Assembly (NCBI RefSeq): GCF_014898815.1
Contig: NW_026515545.1
Coordinates: forward strand, 806,001-870,000
Direction: 5' to 3'
Length of the DNA stretch: 64,000 bases
DNA from: Panonychus citri
Taxonomy: Eukaryota > Arthropoda > Arachnida > Trombidiformes > Tetranychidae
Below, piece by piece: positions 22,167 to 35,424 of the stretch. Every line of letters begins with the position of its first letter. Positions within the stretch are counted from its first letter, which is position 1. Made by a program: the position numbers and the translations under genes. Under the pieces are notes generated by a model that worked only from the letters and a program-made list of their open reading frames with translations, was not told where the DNA came from and did not search any database.

Positions 22167-25100
22167 TAATATGTATCATTTATCCACAAGAGAGATACAC
22201 CTAAACATAAATTGAGACAAAAAAAAAGAGAGAGAAAAAACAATCAATTAGTCAACCATAGAATTCAAAAGGGAACACCAAAATCAGAATATCAACATCA
22301 CAAATAGAAAACAGGGAAATTCTAAAGTCAAAATGTATTCGAAAATAAGTACCAATTGAGTGGAAAAGATACAATTAAATTTCCAAGACATAACACAAGG
22401 GAAAAAGACTCGAAATTCATAATATAGAAGAGGAAAATCCAAAGAAAATCCAAAATCCAAGAGGAATAGAAACTAATCCATTTATGGAATTAGATTAATT
22501 TCTACCAAACGTAGAATTTGCAATTGAACGGTGAAAGAGAGAGTAGATTGTAGAGAAACTGATGAACATGATGTTTAATCACAAGAAAAGAAGAAAAAAT
22601 TAATCGAAATTGAGAAAAAAATTGGAAAACAATCAGTTAATTGTAACAATAACAAGAGACAAAAAGAGGGAACCAAATGAAGCCAATTCTTGAAGCCGAT
22701 CAACTGAATATGCGCCGAAATGGAAAAGCATAAAAAGAATAAAATAAAAAGCATAAAATTGGAGAGTCGAAAGTTTTAAATCAATAGGTAATATTAACTT
22801 CGTAATAATGTTAATTGTGTGAAAGTTAATGGTGACAATTTAGAGGAAAATGATGAAACAAAATGTAGAAACTAAATTAGTTTTAATTGCAGGGTCAATA
22901 CATTAAATTACAGTTTCCTTTTTGTGATCATCATCATTTCGCGTTTCAAAAGTTAACCGAGTAAATTGTTTTCCATATCATATTATTATCATGATATAAT
23001 AATAATGCTGATAGAAAAAAAAGAGATGATGAGGATAAAATCATCCGCGATCATCATCATCATCATCATCTTCATGGAAAGAAATGATTAGTTCAGCAAA
23101 AGATGGTGAAAAAAACCTCAATACATTAGAGATGAGGATGGAACCAGGAATCGTTTTTTTCTGGTTTAAAAAAAGATTTCGGCTTAGATAATAATTGGAA
23201 TAACTTTTTCTTCCTAATAATTTATTGAGATAATAAATTATTATTGAGAATTATTATTATTATTATTATATTTACGATTCTCTGAGTTGTATTCCTGCCA
23301 TTCATCTGGATCAATTTTCATTCTTGATTGAATTTGATTGAAACTTTTGAATCGTTTTTTTGTTTGTTACTATTCAATTTGATTTGATTTGATTTGATTT
23401 ACAAATCAAATTGTATCATTTTTTTTGTTACAATTAATCACTTAGTCTTTACTGTTAATTACATTATCGGTTGATTATAATTAATCGTCAAATTAACTAA
23501 TAAATTCAATTGTATTTGAAGCCCACGCGTTTAATTTGAAAAAGTTAATTAGTATTTGAAATTATTAATACTAATTTAATTGTTTGATTATTTGTTTATC
23601 TATTGACGTAATTAGTATTATAAACAAATTACTTTAATTGTATTATGATTTGTTACAATTAATTGCAGATTATTGATACAATTCAATTAGTTTTATCATT
23701 TGAATGTGAATGAAAATGTTTCAATGGTTTCAGTCAGCAAAAATCAATCAACAATCAACTAATTGTTTTTTACTTTACTTTTGAAGATGAAGTTTAATTA
23801 TCAAGATACAAGAAAATAATATTAATCAGTTAATCGGAAGTGTATAAGAAAAACAATCAACTAAATTGTCATTTAATTGTTTCCATCTCAACATCTAGAA
23901 AATTTTCATTCCAACAATTAAATATCATCATTAATCTAATTACTTTAGTATGGATATGATTTAAATTGATTTTAACGTAATTAAATTTTCAATTATTTAG
24001 AGAAAAGTTTATAATCAATTTAATCTGTTAAAAAGATTACAACTTAATTAAATTATGATGAAAGTTTTCAGATCTCAAGATAATCTTGACATTTAGTTGA
24101 TTATTACCATGAAAACTAATCATCATCATATCAAGAATAAGATTTAATTAATGATAAAATTAACGTTGAATCAATTAACCATCAATTAATATCTCACACA
24201 ATTGACTGGTCACTCTAGTGGTCAGTTTGAGCCTTGACAGTAAACAATAAAATCCCAGATAAAACTCCCAAGAACTGAATGATTATTTAATCAAATTCAA
24301 TTAACTGATTGGTTCATGTTGATTAAATATAATAATAATAAATACAACACAAAGCCCACTAGACAGTAACAATTAAATTACTTGGTTAATCATACAGACT
24401 AATTTTTCATTTGATTATCAATAATAATCATCAGTGATTAGGTTGAAATCTAAATAATTAATTATTGATAATATTTTTATATATCAACTGATTGATTGAT
24501 TGAGATTGAAATTAATTTATTTTCAATTGTTAATGTTAATTATCTTTCAATTAATTAACTTTCTTTCAGAAGCAATTAAATGTTATATACTAACGATTGG
24601 GGATAATAATATTAATAGTAATAAATTAATTATATCAACTATTATTGAACCATGAAATTGGTAATTAACTTAGTTGATAAACAAGAAATATATTATTATA
24701 TTGATTGTATCCCAATGGGAGGATGATAATGTTAATCAAGTTGAAAGTAAATTTAAAATTAAAACTAAATTAAATTGTTCTCGAAACCATATTAACAATT
24801 AAGTTAACTGTTCCGTGAACAAGAAATCATATCAACTTATCAACTTTGTCGATTTGATTTTGTCTATGGAACTTTTTGTTTCTCCATAATATTTATATTA
24901 ACGTTGATTATGATTGGAATTAGAATTTTTTTCTTCTCTTCATAACAATCAAGAATTATAACTAAATAACAACAGTTAATAGTTAATAAGTTTGAAAGTT
25001 AAATGTTAGTTGACAGATTCGGTCAACTGGAAATGAAGACCTGAGTATTTTTTATTCACAGGACAATAAGCGTTCAATGAATCAGAAAAAGAAAGAAGGA

Positions 25101-27469
25101 GAGAAAAAAAGAAGAAGATGATGATGATGAGAAAGATGAGAATGTGAATGAGATGATGATGAGGATGATGAGGATGATGAAGGGAAGAAAATGGAAGAGT
25201 GAGAGAGTGGGAGAGAGCAAAAAAAAGGATAACATTGATGAAAAGATAGAGTTGAAAAAAGGTAAAGGTTTATTGGGTTGGAGTTTGAATGAAGGATTGG
25301 GAAGTGGGTGGAAGAGGAGGAAGTCAGTGAGAGAGTGAGAGAGAGAGAGAGTGGGATAGGATCAACTGATTCTTTTGTTTGTATCATGAACAATGTAATG
25401 TAATAATAATAAGTGTATGATGATGGTGGGAGAAGACGCCATCGCAGTGGGAATTTTATATATATCATGGGGGAATTTTCATATTATATCAAGTGTATCC
25501 TCTTGTTGGTGGTACATTGGATTTGCATGAGAAAAGAAACTCAACAATTTACCAATTGGTCCATATACACATATAAATATCTTTCTCTCTCATTGTATTA
25601 CTGAAATTAATGAATGAATTTAAATTATCATTGTGCATCACAATGAGAAGATGAAGATGAAGAAAAAGAGACAAAAAGAAAAGAAAAGAAAAGAAATAGA
25701 AAACTGAAAATTCATCATTTCCCTTTGGAGGGAAAGTATTTGGTTATAAAAGGTTAAGCTTAATGATTGTTGAAGGTGATGATGGTGAATAGCATGATAA
25801 ATGAATTTAGAATTGAATTGATTGGATAAAAAGTGTAGATATATCTTCATGTTGATCATGATAATGATTATCAGTCAGTGTGTAAAGATAATGATGGTGA
25901 TGTGATGGATAGACGATTAATGTATTTACTTACCCATTTTAAATTGATTGAAATAATTGATGAAACATTTGATGACTTGGTTTTTTATTCCTATCCCAAT
26001 AATGGTAATCATCATGATACTCCTTTCAATAATTGACACTTTACCAAACCAAGTCCAGAGATGATGATGGTTGTGATGATTGTGGTCCAATTAAATTACC
26101 AAATTGATTGAGAAAACTTTTAGACAGGTAAGATAATGACCAGAGGAAATTGATAGTCACAATAAAAGGTATCGGAGATTGTGAGGTTAACGTGTTGTTA
26201 ATAATGTAACGTGGTGTTGATGGGAAATTAGAGTAACTTTGATTGTTAGATCCACAATTAGTGACGATCTTTGTTTGATTATAATGACAATTAATGAAGG
26301 TTGAGTTGAGTGGAAAGTTAAAATAATTCATCAGCTGAGTAATTAAAGATAAAGGCAATTCGATAAACATAAAGACATTTGAGAGAGAGAGAGAGAGAGA
26401 TAGACAATCACAATTATATAAGAATAGGATAGAAAGAGAGATGATGATGATGAGAATGATAAAGTGTATTCACTGATGATAAAAGAGAAGAAAAAAATTC
26501 GAAGATTGGAGAGAGAGAGAGAGAATAAGAAAGAAAACAAAGAGAGTGAAGAAAAAAAGAATAAGGTGAAAATGGTTTTTACTTCTTCTTTCAGATTTCA
26601 ATGGTTCCTTTTTCCACCATGAGCATGTTCACTTTCTGTGAGTACCTTTTTGTGAGAGAACAAAAAATGCGAGAAAATGATGAACAAGAAAATGAAGATG
26701 AAATGATAGAGAAGATAAAGAGAATGAGAAAGAGAGAGAAGATAAATTGATGATGAAGAGAAAATAATAAAGCCAGAATTCTAAGCCGGTGGTTGGTGAA
26801 CAAACTCCGAGAAGCTTTTCCTTTACATGGAATCGAAAGTTACTCCATCTCTTATTCTGTTAGCTGATTAGAACTTTTATTCCAATCACAATTAAGTTAA
26901 TTAAAGTTCCAATTCGATAGTTATTGTTTTGTCAACTGTGGAGATAATTTTCTCGTCCAGTTAAAATTAACTCCCAGGTAATAATTTTCGATATCGATTC
27001 GATTGTTATCTGATCAGTTAATTTTTCACTATTGATCAATTCTAATGATTAAACGTAATAATTAACTTTATGGTGAAACAATTTATTTATTTTTTCATCA
27101 TTTGAGTAACAGTAATTAACAAGGGATTTTAACAATCAAATATTATTTTACACAATAGTTTGGTTTGCAAAACACAATTTACATCTGATAACATTAAGTT
27201 TGTGTTAATTGTTGTTGTTGTTTTCATTAAATATAATATATATATGTATGTATGTTAATTGTTAAACAATTAGTTTGTGTTGTTATGGGTTATTAGTGAT
27301 TTAGATAAAATAAAATATTGATAATAATTTGAAGGAAATGTTTGCTTGCATTTTGTGATTATTTCCCCTTGATAATCAATACTAATTGTGAGATTCAGAT
27401 ATTAGTAATAATATTAATATGATAATAATAATAATCATTGAGTATCTTTGATTTGGTGGGCTTGATTTT
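22167..27469. other. Upstream region of the neurexin-like gene and 3' flank of the SLC16-like gene
   Basis: AT-rich DNA with no recognised gene. It holds a palindrome copy (22640-22650), a (GATTT)n run with an inverted partner (23380-23410), purine-rich tracts at 25080-25360 and 26375-26540, and TTTATTTATT at 27082, which gives AATAAA on the minus strand for the SLC16-like gene. An open minus frame at 26041-26370 lacks simple repeats, but I cannot assign it. I searched here for neurexin LNS exons and saw none. Confidence 0.55.
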
Positions 27470-30400
27470 TCAATTAACGACTAGATTAATATCATCAACG
27501 GTAATTTTTGGTGATTTACGTTTGTTGGTGTTGTGAAGGGACAATTTAAATCGACCATGGGTCAGGTAAGGAAGGAGGAAAAGGATTAGGCCACCAATTA
27601 AGATCATCGATCCAGCCCATGAGAATCCTGGATCATAAGATCCTGTTAAATCAAACATCCAACCTAATTGTTGAAGAAAAGGAAACAATATGATTAAATT
27701 ATCATTCGTTTACAGGGAGTTAAAACTCCAAGTAATCCAAGTTCTTACCAACGATTGGAGGTCCAAGTAGACAAGCGACTCCTTGAAAAAGTAAAACCAA
27801 ACCAAAGGCATTTGTAAGCTTTTCGATACCCAAAAGGTCAACCAATATAACTGAGGTTAAGCTAACATAGGCTCCTAGGAGACAATAGTTAATTAGTAGA
27901 TGATGATGATTAGTTGATTGTAATTAGAAAGAAGGTGGAAATGGTTAGTCTTACCACAAGTGATCCCGAAGATAGCACAATATAAGGCCATAAAGGTGTA
28001 CGTTTGGACAAACGAGCTAAGGATTGTTGAAAGGCCACACAGAGAAATACAACAATTAAATAATAGTAATCGATTGATTACTTTTAAATCTGAGATAAAG
28101 CCAAAAATTAGCCGACCAAAAGTTGACGCTATTCCCATGATGGCAAGTAAATTGGATGCCTCAGAATCGGAGGCTAATTTACGGCCAACTACACGATCTT
28201 TGATATAAATATGGGGAACATAGAAACCCAATGAGGTTAAAAGGTTTGAGATTGAGAAGATTAAGAAGATTGGATTACGAAGGAGACGGAAATTCATCAT
28301 CTCATCAAGAGTATCACGAACTTCATCTGAACAGAGAAAAGTTAACCAATCAGACATAAAGTACCATCTAAATTTAGAGACATTGGTAAGTGAAGATGAG
28401 GAAGAGGAAAGTGATGATGATGCCGTTGTAACGGTAGTTGATGAAGATGGTGAAGAAGATGAGGATGATGATGAAAGGGAGAGTGAAGATGAATTTATGT
28501 ATCTAAATTTATCATCAATCTGTGATTCTGTATACTGTTACTTTTATTACTGTTGACCACCGGTTGACCGGATGTTGTTCCTACATCGGGACTTGTACTG
28601 GATTCAGAGGCAATGGATGATGTACTTAAATCGTTAACGGCGGAAGTTGATGCTGAATATGATAATTTTTTATTCGATTTGGTGTTTGTTGGAAGATTAA
28701 GATGCATCGTTGATGCAGAATAAAATATATCTCGTCGATAAAGAATACCACATGAACCGGATGCTGAGTTTTTCCGTCGTTGGATAACATTAGATTGATC
28801 GATTGTTGCTTGTTCGTCAGGTTGACTTGAGATTAGTTGGTTGTTCGTAACGAAACTATTCGAGTTGATGTTGTTGTTTAATCGTAAATTGTGTTGAATT
28901 TGATAACCGAAACCATTTTTGTTTCCATTTCCAATAATCGAACCGTTGATTAGATTATTGTTAACAATTAAAGGTTCACTTTTTTGATCCATTGAAGGTT
29001 GAAATTGATCAGCTAACGGAGGATGTAAGGCACATATGGAATGACGAGATGGACTTAATGGTTCAGAGATGGTCAACATTGGTATTTCTTTTGCTTGACC
29101 ATTAGATAAACTGTTGTTGTTGTTGTTGTTGCTTTCTAAGGTAAGGCTTGGTAAAGTTGCAACAATCGATTGATCATTATTGTTATTATCACTGTAACAT
29201 GATTTAGTTATCATAATATCACCATTAACAGTATTTCCCATGTGAAAATCATTATTTTGAGGAGAAATCTTTTTACTAATGATGACATTTCTTGGTTTAT
29301 TCTTGTCATCATTAATGGTCTCATCAATGGTCTTTATATTTAAATCAATTTTGATAGATTTATGATTTACACTGGAATCCACGTTGTTATTAATACTGTT
29401 TTCCACCATCGTCTCCTCTTCAACATTTGATTCGTTTTCTTTTAAAGGTCTAAGTAATGCTCCAAATACACAGCAATTTAGTAAAAGACTTGAAATGATC
29501 AAGAGTCCACCTCGCCAACCATAAAGGCCAATCAGCCATTCGGTTAGTGGGGCAAAAGCAGCACCGCCAAGTCCAGAGCCACAAACAGCTATTCCAGTGG
29601 CGAAAGCTCGTCTTTTCTCAAAATAACATGTTACACTTACTATAGCCGGAAGATATATTAATCCAAGACCAGCTCCTAATGAAGAAGAAGAAGAAAATTT
29701 AATTCCATTGTCTCATTAATCTTAATAGGAGATTAAGATTTACCTGCACAAATGCCTATGGAGAAAAAGAGATAAGTAACATTGGGTGCGAATGCACTGG
29801 TCATTAATCCAAAGCTTGCAAACAAGGCACCAACTATGGTGATCGTACGGCAGCCATATTTGTTTGTTAATCCACTAGCGATTGGACCTTTGATTAAACA
29901 AAAGAAAAATTAACAGAAAAGAATAAGAAAAAAATTGTAATCGAAACAATAAAATCGAACATGTAAACTTAGAACAGAATTAAAAACGAAGCTACTCTTA
30001 AATGTCAAACAAAAATTTCCATCAAATGTCATGAAAATTCATTTACGACTTTAATTCTTAATTCTTTGATTAGTCACAATTCACATTTATTTTGATTAAC
30101 AATTAAGATTATAATTCTTAGGAAACTAGATGGCGACACAATCGAAGAAAAATTCTAACGGAAAAGGTTAACGAAAAAAAAGCGGGAAAGTCAATCAATC
30201 AAGAAGATGAATCAGTTGGAGTGATTTATTTATTTCCTTCATCTATTTTCAATTAATTAATAGTTAATTAATGTTCTATCTGTGTTTAATTTTAGTTTTT
30301 CTTTTTGAATGTCAAGGCTCAGTGATGAATATCCACATGAGATTATTTGGAAAAAGAGGTGAAATTTAAAAATATGAATAATCTTTTCTATTACCTCTTA

Positions 30401-31237
30401 ACCTACTAAAGGAACTGTTGATATTTTTTTCCTTCTTTATGTTGACATTTAGAATATCAATTAGTGTAAATTACCAGCTTTCAATTTTGCAACAATTAAT
30501 TAACCATCTCTTCCCATTTGTGTCTACCAACAATCAGTCAAATTACTAAAATTCTAGTGACAGTTAGTATTTAGACAGAAATAGAGAGAGAGAGAGAGAG
30601 AGATCATGTTAATTGATTTTCTCTTTCTCATGTCTACTTCCATCTCAATGTCTTGTCATCGAGAGGAAATTATTCTCAATGGAACAATAATTTTCTACTC
30701 TAATAAATTCAATCAAATTGGATTAATTTTCAATCTCTTGTATCATATCATCTTATAAGGTAACTATTAAAATGTACCAATAACATAGTCAATTGGTAAT
30801 ATGAGATAATCGAGAAAAGAAAAGAAAATCAAATCAAATCAATTTTTTCTTCTTTTCTTTTCTATATACAGTAAACATAAATTCTATTGAGAACTAACAG
30901 TGATTTCTTTTTATTATTGTTTCTCTTTTTGTTTTAATCACAGCTTGATTTTGATGTTCGCTAATCAAAGTGGATAAAATATCGAATTTATTATGATTGA
31001 GCTTTTCAGTTTCTTACCAATTCCATAAGTAATTCCAGTCATTATGCTCGGAACCCATGCGGTGATCCCTTTACCTGCTTTAAAATGTTGCAACAGTTCA
31101 ACATAAAAAATACCAAAAGTATATGTAACTCCATCAGCAAGGAAATGGATCATGAAGGATGAAAAGACGATAATCCATCCATATCCACCATCGGGAGCCT
31201 TGGGATAAGCTTTGGTTGCTACTTTGGACCGAGCCAT
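27470..31237 (-). CDS. SLC16 monocarboxylate-transporter-like MFS protein, six exons
   Basis: Exons 31237-31018, 29887-29744, 29675 to about 28542, 28326-27955, 27874-27749 and 27663-27470 join entirely in phase 1, giving about 729 aa. The SLC16 signature PDGGYGWIIVFSSF opens TM1. Exon 2 has GPIASGLTNKYGCRT, exon 3 has GLIYLPAIVSVTCYFEKRRA and TGIAVCGSG, and exon 5 has YVSLTSVILVDLLGIEKLT and LLGPPIV, all classic for the family. The TM6-TM7 loop is about 300 residues of Asn/Ser-rich sequence, far longer than in mammalian MCTs. The exon 3 donor is ambiguous: GT at 28550, 28541 or 28535 all keep frame. Family members carry lactate, pyruvate, ketone bodies, thyroid hormone or aromatic amino acids across the plasma membrane; the substrate is not predictable here. 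A 5'UTR acceptor (TTATCAG) lies just before the ATG. Confidence 0.92.
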
Positions 31238-31384
31238 TTGGATTAGCTGATAAGTAAATGCTACCGTTGGTAATTAGACAGCCCAGTGTGAAGAAATGAA
31301 GGAAAATGAGAAAGACTATCCGTACGATCAAATTGATTAATCCCGAATCAGAAAGAAAAGGAATCAATCTTTCAATCCAACCCA

Positions 31385-31393
31385 AAAATGGCG
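31385..31393 (-). promoter_or_regulatory. YY1/Pleiohomeotic-type site upstream of the SLC16-like gene
   Basis: The minus strand reads CGCCATTTT, which fits the YY1/Pho consensus CGCCATNTT. It lies about 150 bases upstream of the start codon. Such sites are common at metazoan promoters just downstream of initiation. This is a motif match only. Confidence 0.4.
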
Positions 31394-33701
31394 ACTAATA
31401 CAAAGATAATCTCTGGAATCAAATGAAAAGAAAGGAAGAAAAGTGATTAGTAAATCAGCCATTCGATTGGAACCAGGAGGTTAAATTGTGCTGGTTAATT
31501 TTACTCTCAATTTGAACAGAATCTTCAAAAGAAATCAACTAATTACCACCTAAACTGCACCGAGTTTATCCTTGATTTTAAATGAAATCGTTCTCTCTAT
31601 GAGAGTTAATTTAAATCAAGTTTACCAAGTTAACTTAATTAAGATTTAGCAAAAGGGTTAATTGTGTTACCGACTGATACAAACCATTATTGTTCATCAA
31701 CTTTTCATCAACTATGGTTTTTGGATTGGAGCCAAATGATTATTACAACGATCTCTCATCATTATCTTAATTATCATCACCATTTTTCCATATTTTCTTG
31801 GCTAATACAACCAGTGACCCACATACATAGATACACAATTAAGTTAATCACAATCAATCAAACCAAAAACAGTGTTGGCTTAAATATTAATTACTGAAAA
31901 ATGTATTTATGTTTGAACTTGAATCTCTAGATTTCAAGGTTCACCCTGAAAACAATATGTTATCAATATACTTTAGTCAAATACTTTGCTGTCAAAGTTA
32001 ATTGTTATAAGTTGATTGTTAATAATTGTAACCACTAATTATATTATATAACAAATGACATTTATTGTATATTTATCATTGAGTCAATGTAACCACAGAT
32101 GATGAAGGAATTGTGAGAAATCAATCGCCTTAAGGGTTGACAATTTAATACGATTGTTTATCTAGATTAATTGTGAAGAATGGAATAATAATAATCCTCT
32201 CAATTTAATCTAATTAAATGGAAACAATTACACACTCGCTAATATGATTAGCTAATAAGACAAAAGCTAAAAATAATCAGAAAGTAAGGAAATCAAGAGT
32301 TACGATCATTAATCAGGTTTAACCAAGAAACAGCAACGAACCAACAACTTAATCTATTCTGTCAAAACTAATTGGTTTAAATCGTTAATTTTTTGTTCCT
32401 CTTTTAATTATATTTTATATAAATATATTAGAATTAAGAAAATAATCAAATTTAAATGATGACAATTCTCGTATCATCATGATAATAATTGAGAATCGAT
32501 GAAGAAACTAAAATAATCTCGAAACTCTCCGAATTAATTTTCTGATATTCCTTCAATAATTCAGCTCAGGATTAAGATAATCTGCCGAAAAGGTTAATCT
32601 GATTTCCTTGTGACAAGAATAAACAATTAACAAGGTTAATCAATTGTCGATTGATTGTAAATATCAAATATTAAAGGAAAATGCTTACAATTTAATGTGC
32701 GATGGATAAAATTGATTATGTTGACCAAGTAACGATATTACCATTTGTATAATTAGTGATTGGCAGATGAATGATTATGTACAGAATTAGCTAATTGTAA
32801 AGCCAACTGATCAGTTGAGATTTAATTGTGAATATTAATCAATCCAAATATGAGTTTCTTTTCTGGTTCCAATGAAAATGCTTGGCATCCGAAGGTCCCA
32901 AGACTTTGCTTACAAACTGAAACCATTGACCAAATCAATGGAGTAGAATGTTAAATTACAACAATTAACAAGTAACGTTGAACGTTAATTATCAACAATT
33001 TAACACAATAATATCGAGAAAATTAATAATCAAAGGAAAAAAGAAAAACAAAATTAAAGGAAAGGAATCTAATCAGATTAATAGGATTAATATCACAGTT
33101 TATCCCATTTTAGTGAAAGGTGAAACAATTGAATTAAATTGTTGAAAAAATGAGTTAATTTGATTAACCAAATTAACACGAGAAATAGTAAATTTTGATG
33201 AATTAAATAATTCACTGAATTGATTAAATATTAACATGAAAGAAATTGATAACAGCACAATAATATCTGATAATGTTGACACAATTAACTGATGACCACA
33301 ATAAGTGAAGGCCAAAGGTAAATGATGATAATTAAATCAATTGATTTGTTGAGATTACAGTTTTCACCAATGGATTAGATTAGTATAAGGATAATCCAAA
33401 TGGTGATGATGATTGAAGGAGGAGGATGAGGAAGAGGATGAAATTAATATTGGGTAATAAACTCACAGAGTAAAAATGGTTAAGATAATGATCACTAATC
33501 ATCATGATTATTATTCAATTTCAAGTCTCTCTTTTCATCTTCATTTGTAGCCCTTTAGTTCATCCTCATCATTTCTCATCCTCATCTTCATCTCTCTCTC
33601 TCTCACTCTCTTATCATCTTCACATCCCAGGTTCTGGTAACAACAATAATTTTCCAGGGTAACTGAATGTTAGTATATTGACTGAGAGCCTTAGTAACAG
33701 A

Positions 33702-33745
<44 letters not shown>

Positions 33746-34570
33746 TCTTCTTTCTCTTGTTCTTTTATCTTCTCTTTCTATTTGACTTTCTTTTTCTTCT
33801 TATATAATGAAGGTTGGAACGATGATAACGAAATAGTTTTCGACAGAGAAAGAAAGAGAAAGTTATCAGATTGTCTATCAGCTGAGTAATGTTTTCATTC
33901 TTGGCAGAAATTCATGTAAACTGAGCAACCTCCATATTCCCAATGGTTAATTCAACTTTCTAATTAATGATTTTCTGATTCTAATTACACAATTTAAATT
34001 CTATGTAATTTTAATTTCTTTCTTTCCTTTTTGTTTCTTGGCTTCAATTCTTTAGAATAATTAAAAGTGTATTTATACAATTAAGTTCTCGTTGTTGTTA
34101 GTTAGTTGATTGTTCCTTTTCGAGTCCAATCTTTAATTGCATCAATTGATTCAATGTTGTAATACAAAGTAGAAAATTAAATTGTTACAATTTCACTTTT
34201 CGCATCTTGTATATGCTAAGTTATTTGCTTGTCGTAAATTGTTAAAAAACATTTTCATTCCAATCTTGATCATTTTGATTTGATAGAAAGAGAGAGAGAG
34301 AGAGATGTTAATTGAAAAAAAAGTGTAACAATTAACACTAAGTTGATTAACTTGTAGTAGCAACTCAAGTATTTGATAATTATTATTGCATTGGGTTGAT
34401 TTTGTTGATTAACTGAGTGGAAGATTGATTAGTATTGGTAAATATTATCAATAAAATGCGAAAATAATTAAATTAGATCAATCGTAGATATAAAATTAAC
34501 CATGCACAGAGGAGGGGAAATGTTGTCTTTAAGTAATTTCATTGGAATTGTTTTGCTGGATTGTGATTAA
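31394..34570. other. Intergenic region with a GA microsatellite
   Basis: AT-rich DNA between two minus-strand genes. It holds a (GA)n tract at 33705-33742 and a palindrome copy at 34181-34191. A short hydrophobic minus frame at 33100-33315 has no recognisable family. The promoter of the SLC16-like gene should be near the left end, and the 3'UTR of the RNA-binding gene at the right end. Confidence 0.5.
33705..33742. repeat. (GA)n microsatellite
   Basis: About 19 uninterrupted GA units, followed by a CT-rich patch. Confidence 0.9.
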
Positions 34571-35414
34571 TTAATCGGAAGGCGGAGGTTGGTCTGAAAA
34601 TGTACCAATAACTTTGAGAAGTTGAGTGACCGCTTTTGTTTTGGCCTCTTCCAAACTAGTACAACTCCAACCATAACCACTGACCACTGGATATAATGAA
34701 TTAGTTGGACGGACTTCACAGACAAATTGAAATTCAACCGATTCTTCAACCTTGTTTTCCTCATGTTTGTATGAAAGAGAGCACTGAATATCCGAGACAA
34801 GTTGATTCAGTTCAGAGTAACTATCATCAACATTGATATTAGTTACATCTATTGAGGCTAATTTTTTGGCAAATTCAATACAGGTTGACACTTTATCGGA
34901 GACAATCTCGACACTCTTTAATTTGGTTGATATTTCACTCACAGAAACACCATTGGAAGCATTAACCTATAGAAAAATAGAATAAAAATTGAATAAGAAA
35001 AAAAAAGAATAGAAAAAGATGAAGCCAAATGAAGAAATGACATAGAAAAAAAAACGCTCCAATATTCAATCACATCAGCTTAATGAGGCTCAAGCTCCCA
35101 TGGAAAATAAGTAAGCCACGCAAACACAATTTGGAAACGTTTAATTGTCGATTTGATCAATTGGTAAATTGAGAAAAACGATTCACCTTTTGATAAGTTT
35201 CTTCATAGGCGATTTGAGCGGCAGCCGCTTTGGCCGCTTTCTTACTGGAACCGATCTGCTCAACCAAAACATCATGACTCACAATTCGTATGGTACATTT
35301 GAAACATGGAGTACCCCCGACGGAAGGAGCATCCGTCACCTCAGAATCGACCACAAATTTCCGTTTAGTTCCAAGTTCTATTAATTTACCAAAATAATTT
35401 ACATTATCAACCAT
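34571..35414 (-). CDS. Small double-stranded-RNA-binding protein (two exons, 207 aa)
   Basis: Coding exons 35414-35187 and 34966-34571 join in phase 0 (AAAAG|GTGAAT and TATAG|GTTAAT). A strong acceptor (TTCTTTTTGTAG) ten bases before the ATG points to a separate 5'UTR exon. Residues 5-73 form a canonical dsRBD: helix 1 around FGKLIELGTKRKF, strands around CFKCTIRIVSH, and helix 2 GSSKKAAKAAAAQIAYEE with the RNA-contacting KKxAK residues. Residues 125-200 look like a second dsRBD (FVCEVRP, then SLEEAKTKAVTQLLKVIG), but without the lysines of helix 2, so it may serve protein contact. This size and arrangement recall the partners of Dicer and PKR (Loqs, R2D2, PACT/TRBP), which use a degenerate last dsRBD for dimerisation. 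The link to RNAi is inference; the dsRBD call is firm. No kinase or nuclease domain is present. Confidence 0.87.
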
Positions 35415-35424
35415 TTTTGGTTTT

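Noticed and set aside
25082..25468. Ser/His-rich and Met/Lys-rich frames on both strands
   Set aside because: They are produced by GA- and GAT-rich tracts. There is no start context, splice phase or family match.
33100..33315. Hydrophobic minus-strand frame that faintly recalls a chemoreceptor fragment
   Set aside because: It starts at a TTG, has an in-frame stop shortly upstream, no clear splice partners and no motif I can name. I judged it chance in AT-rich DNA.
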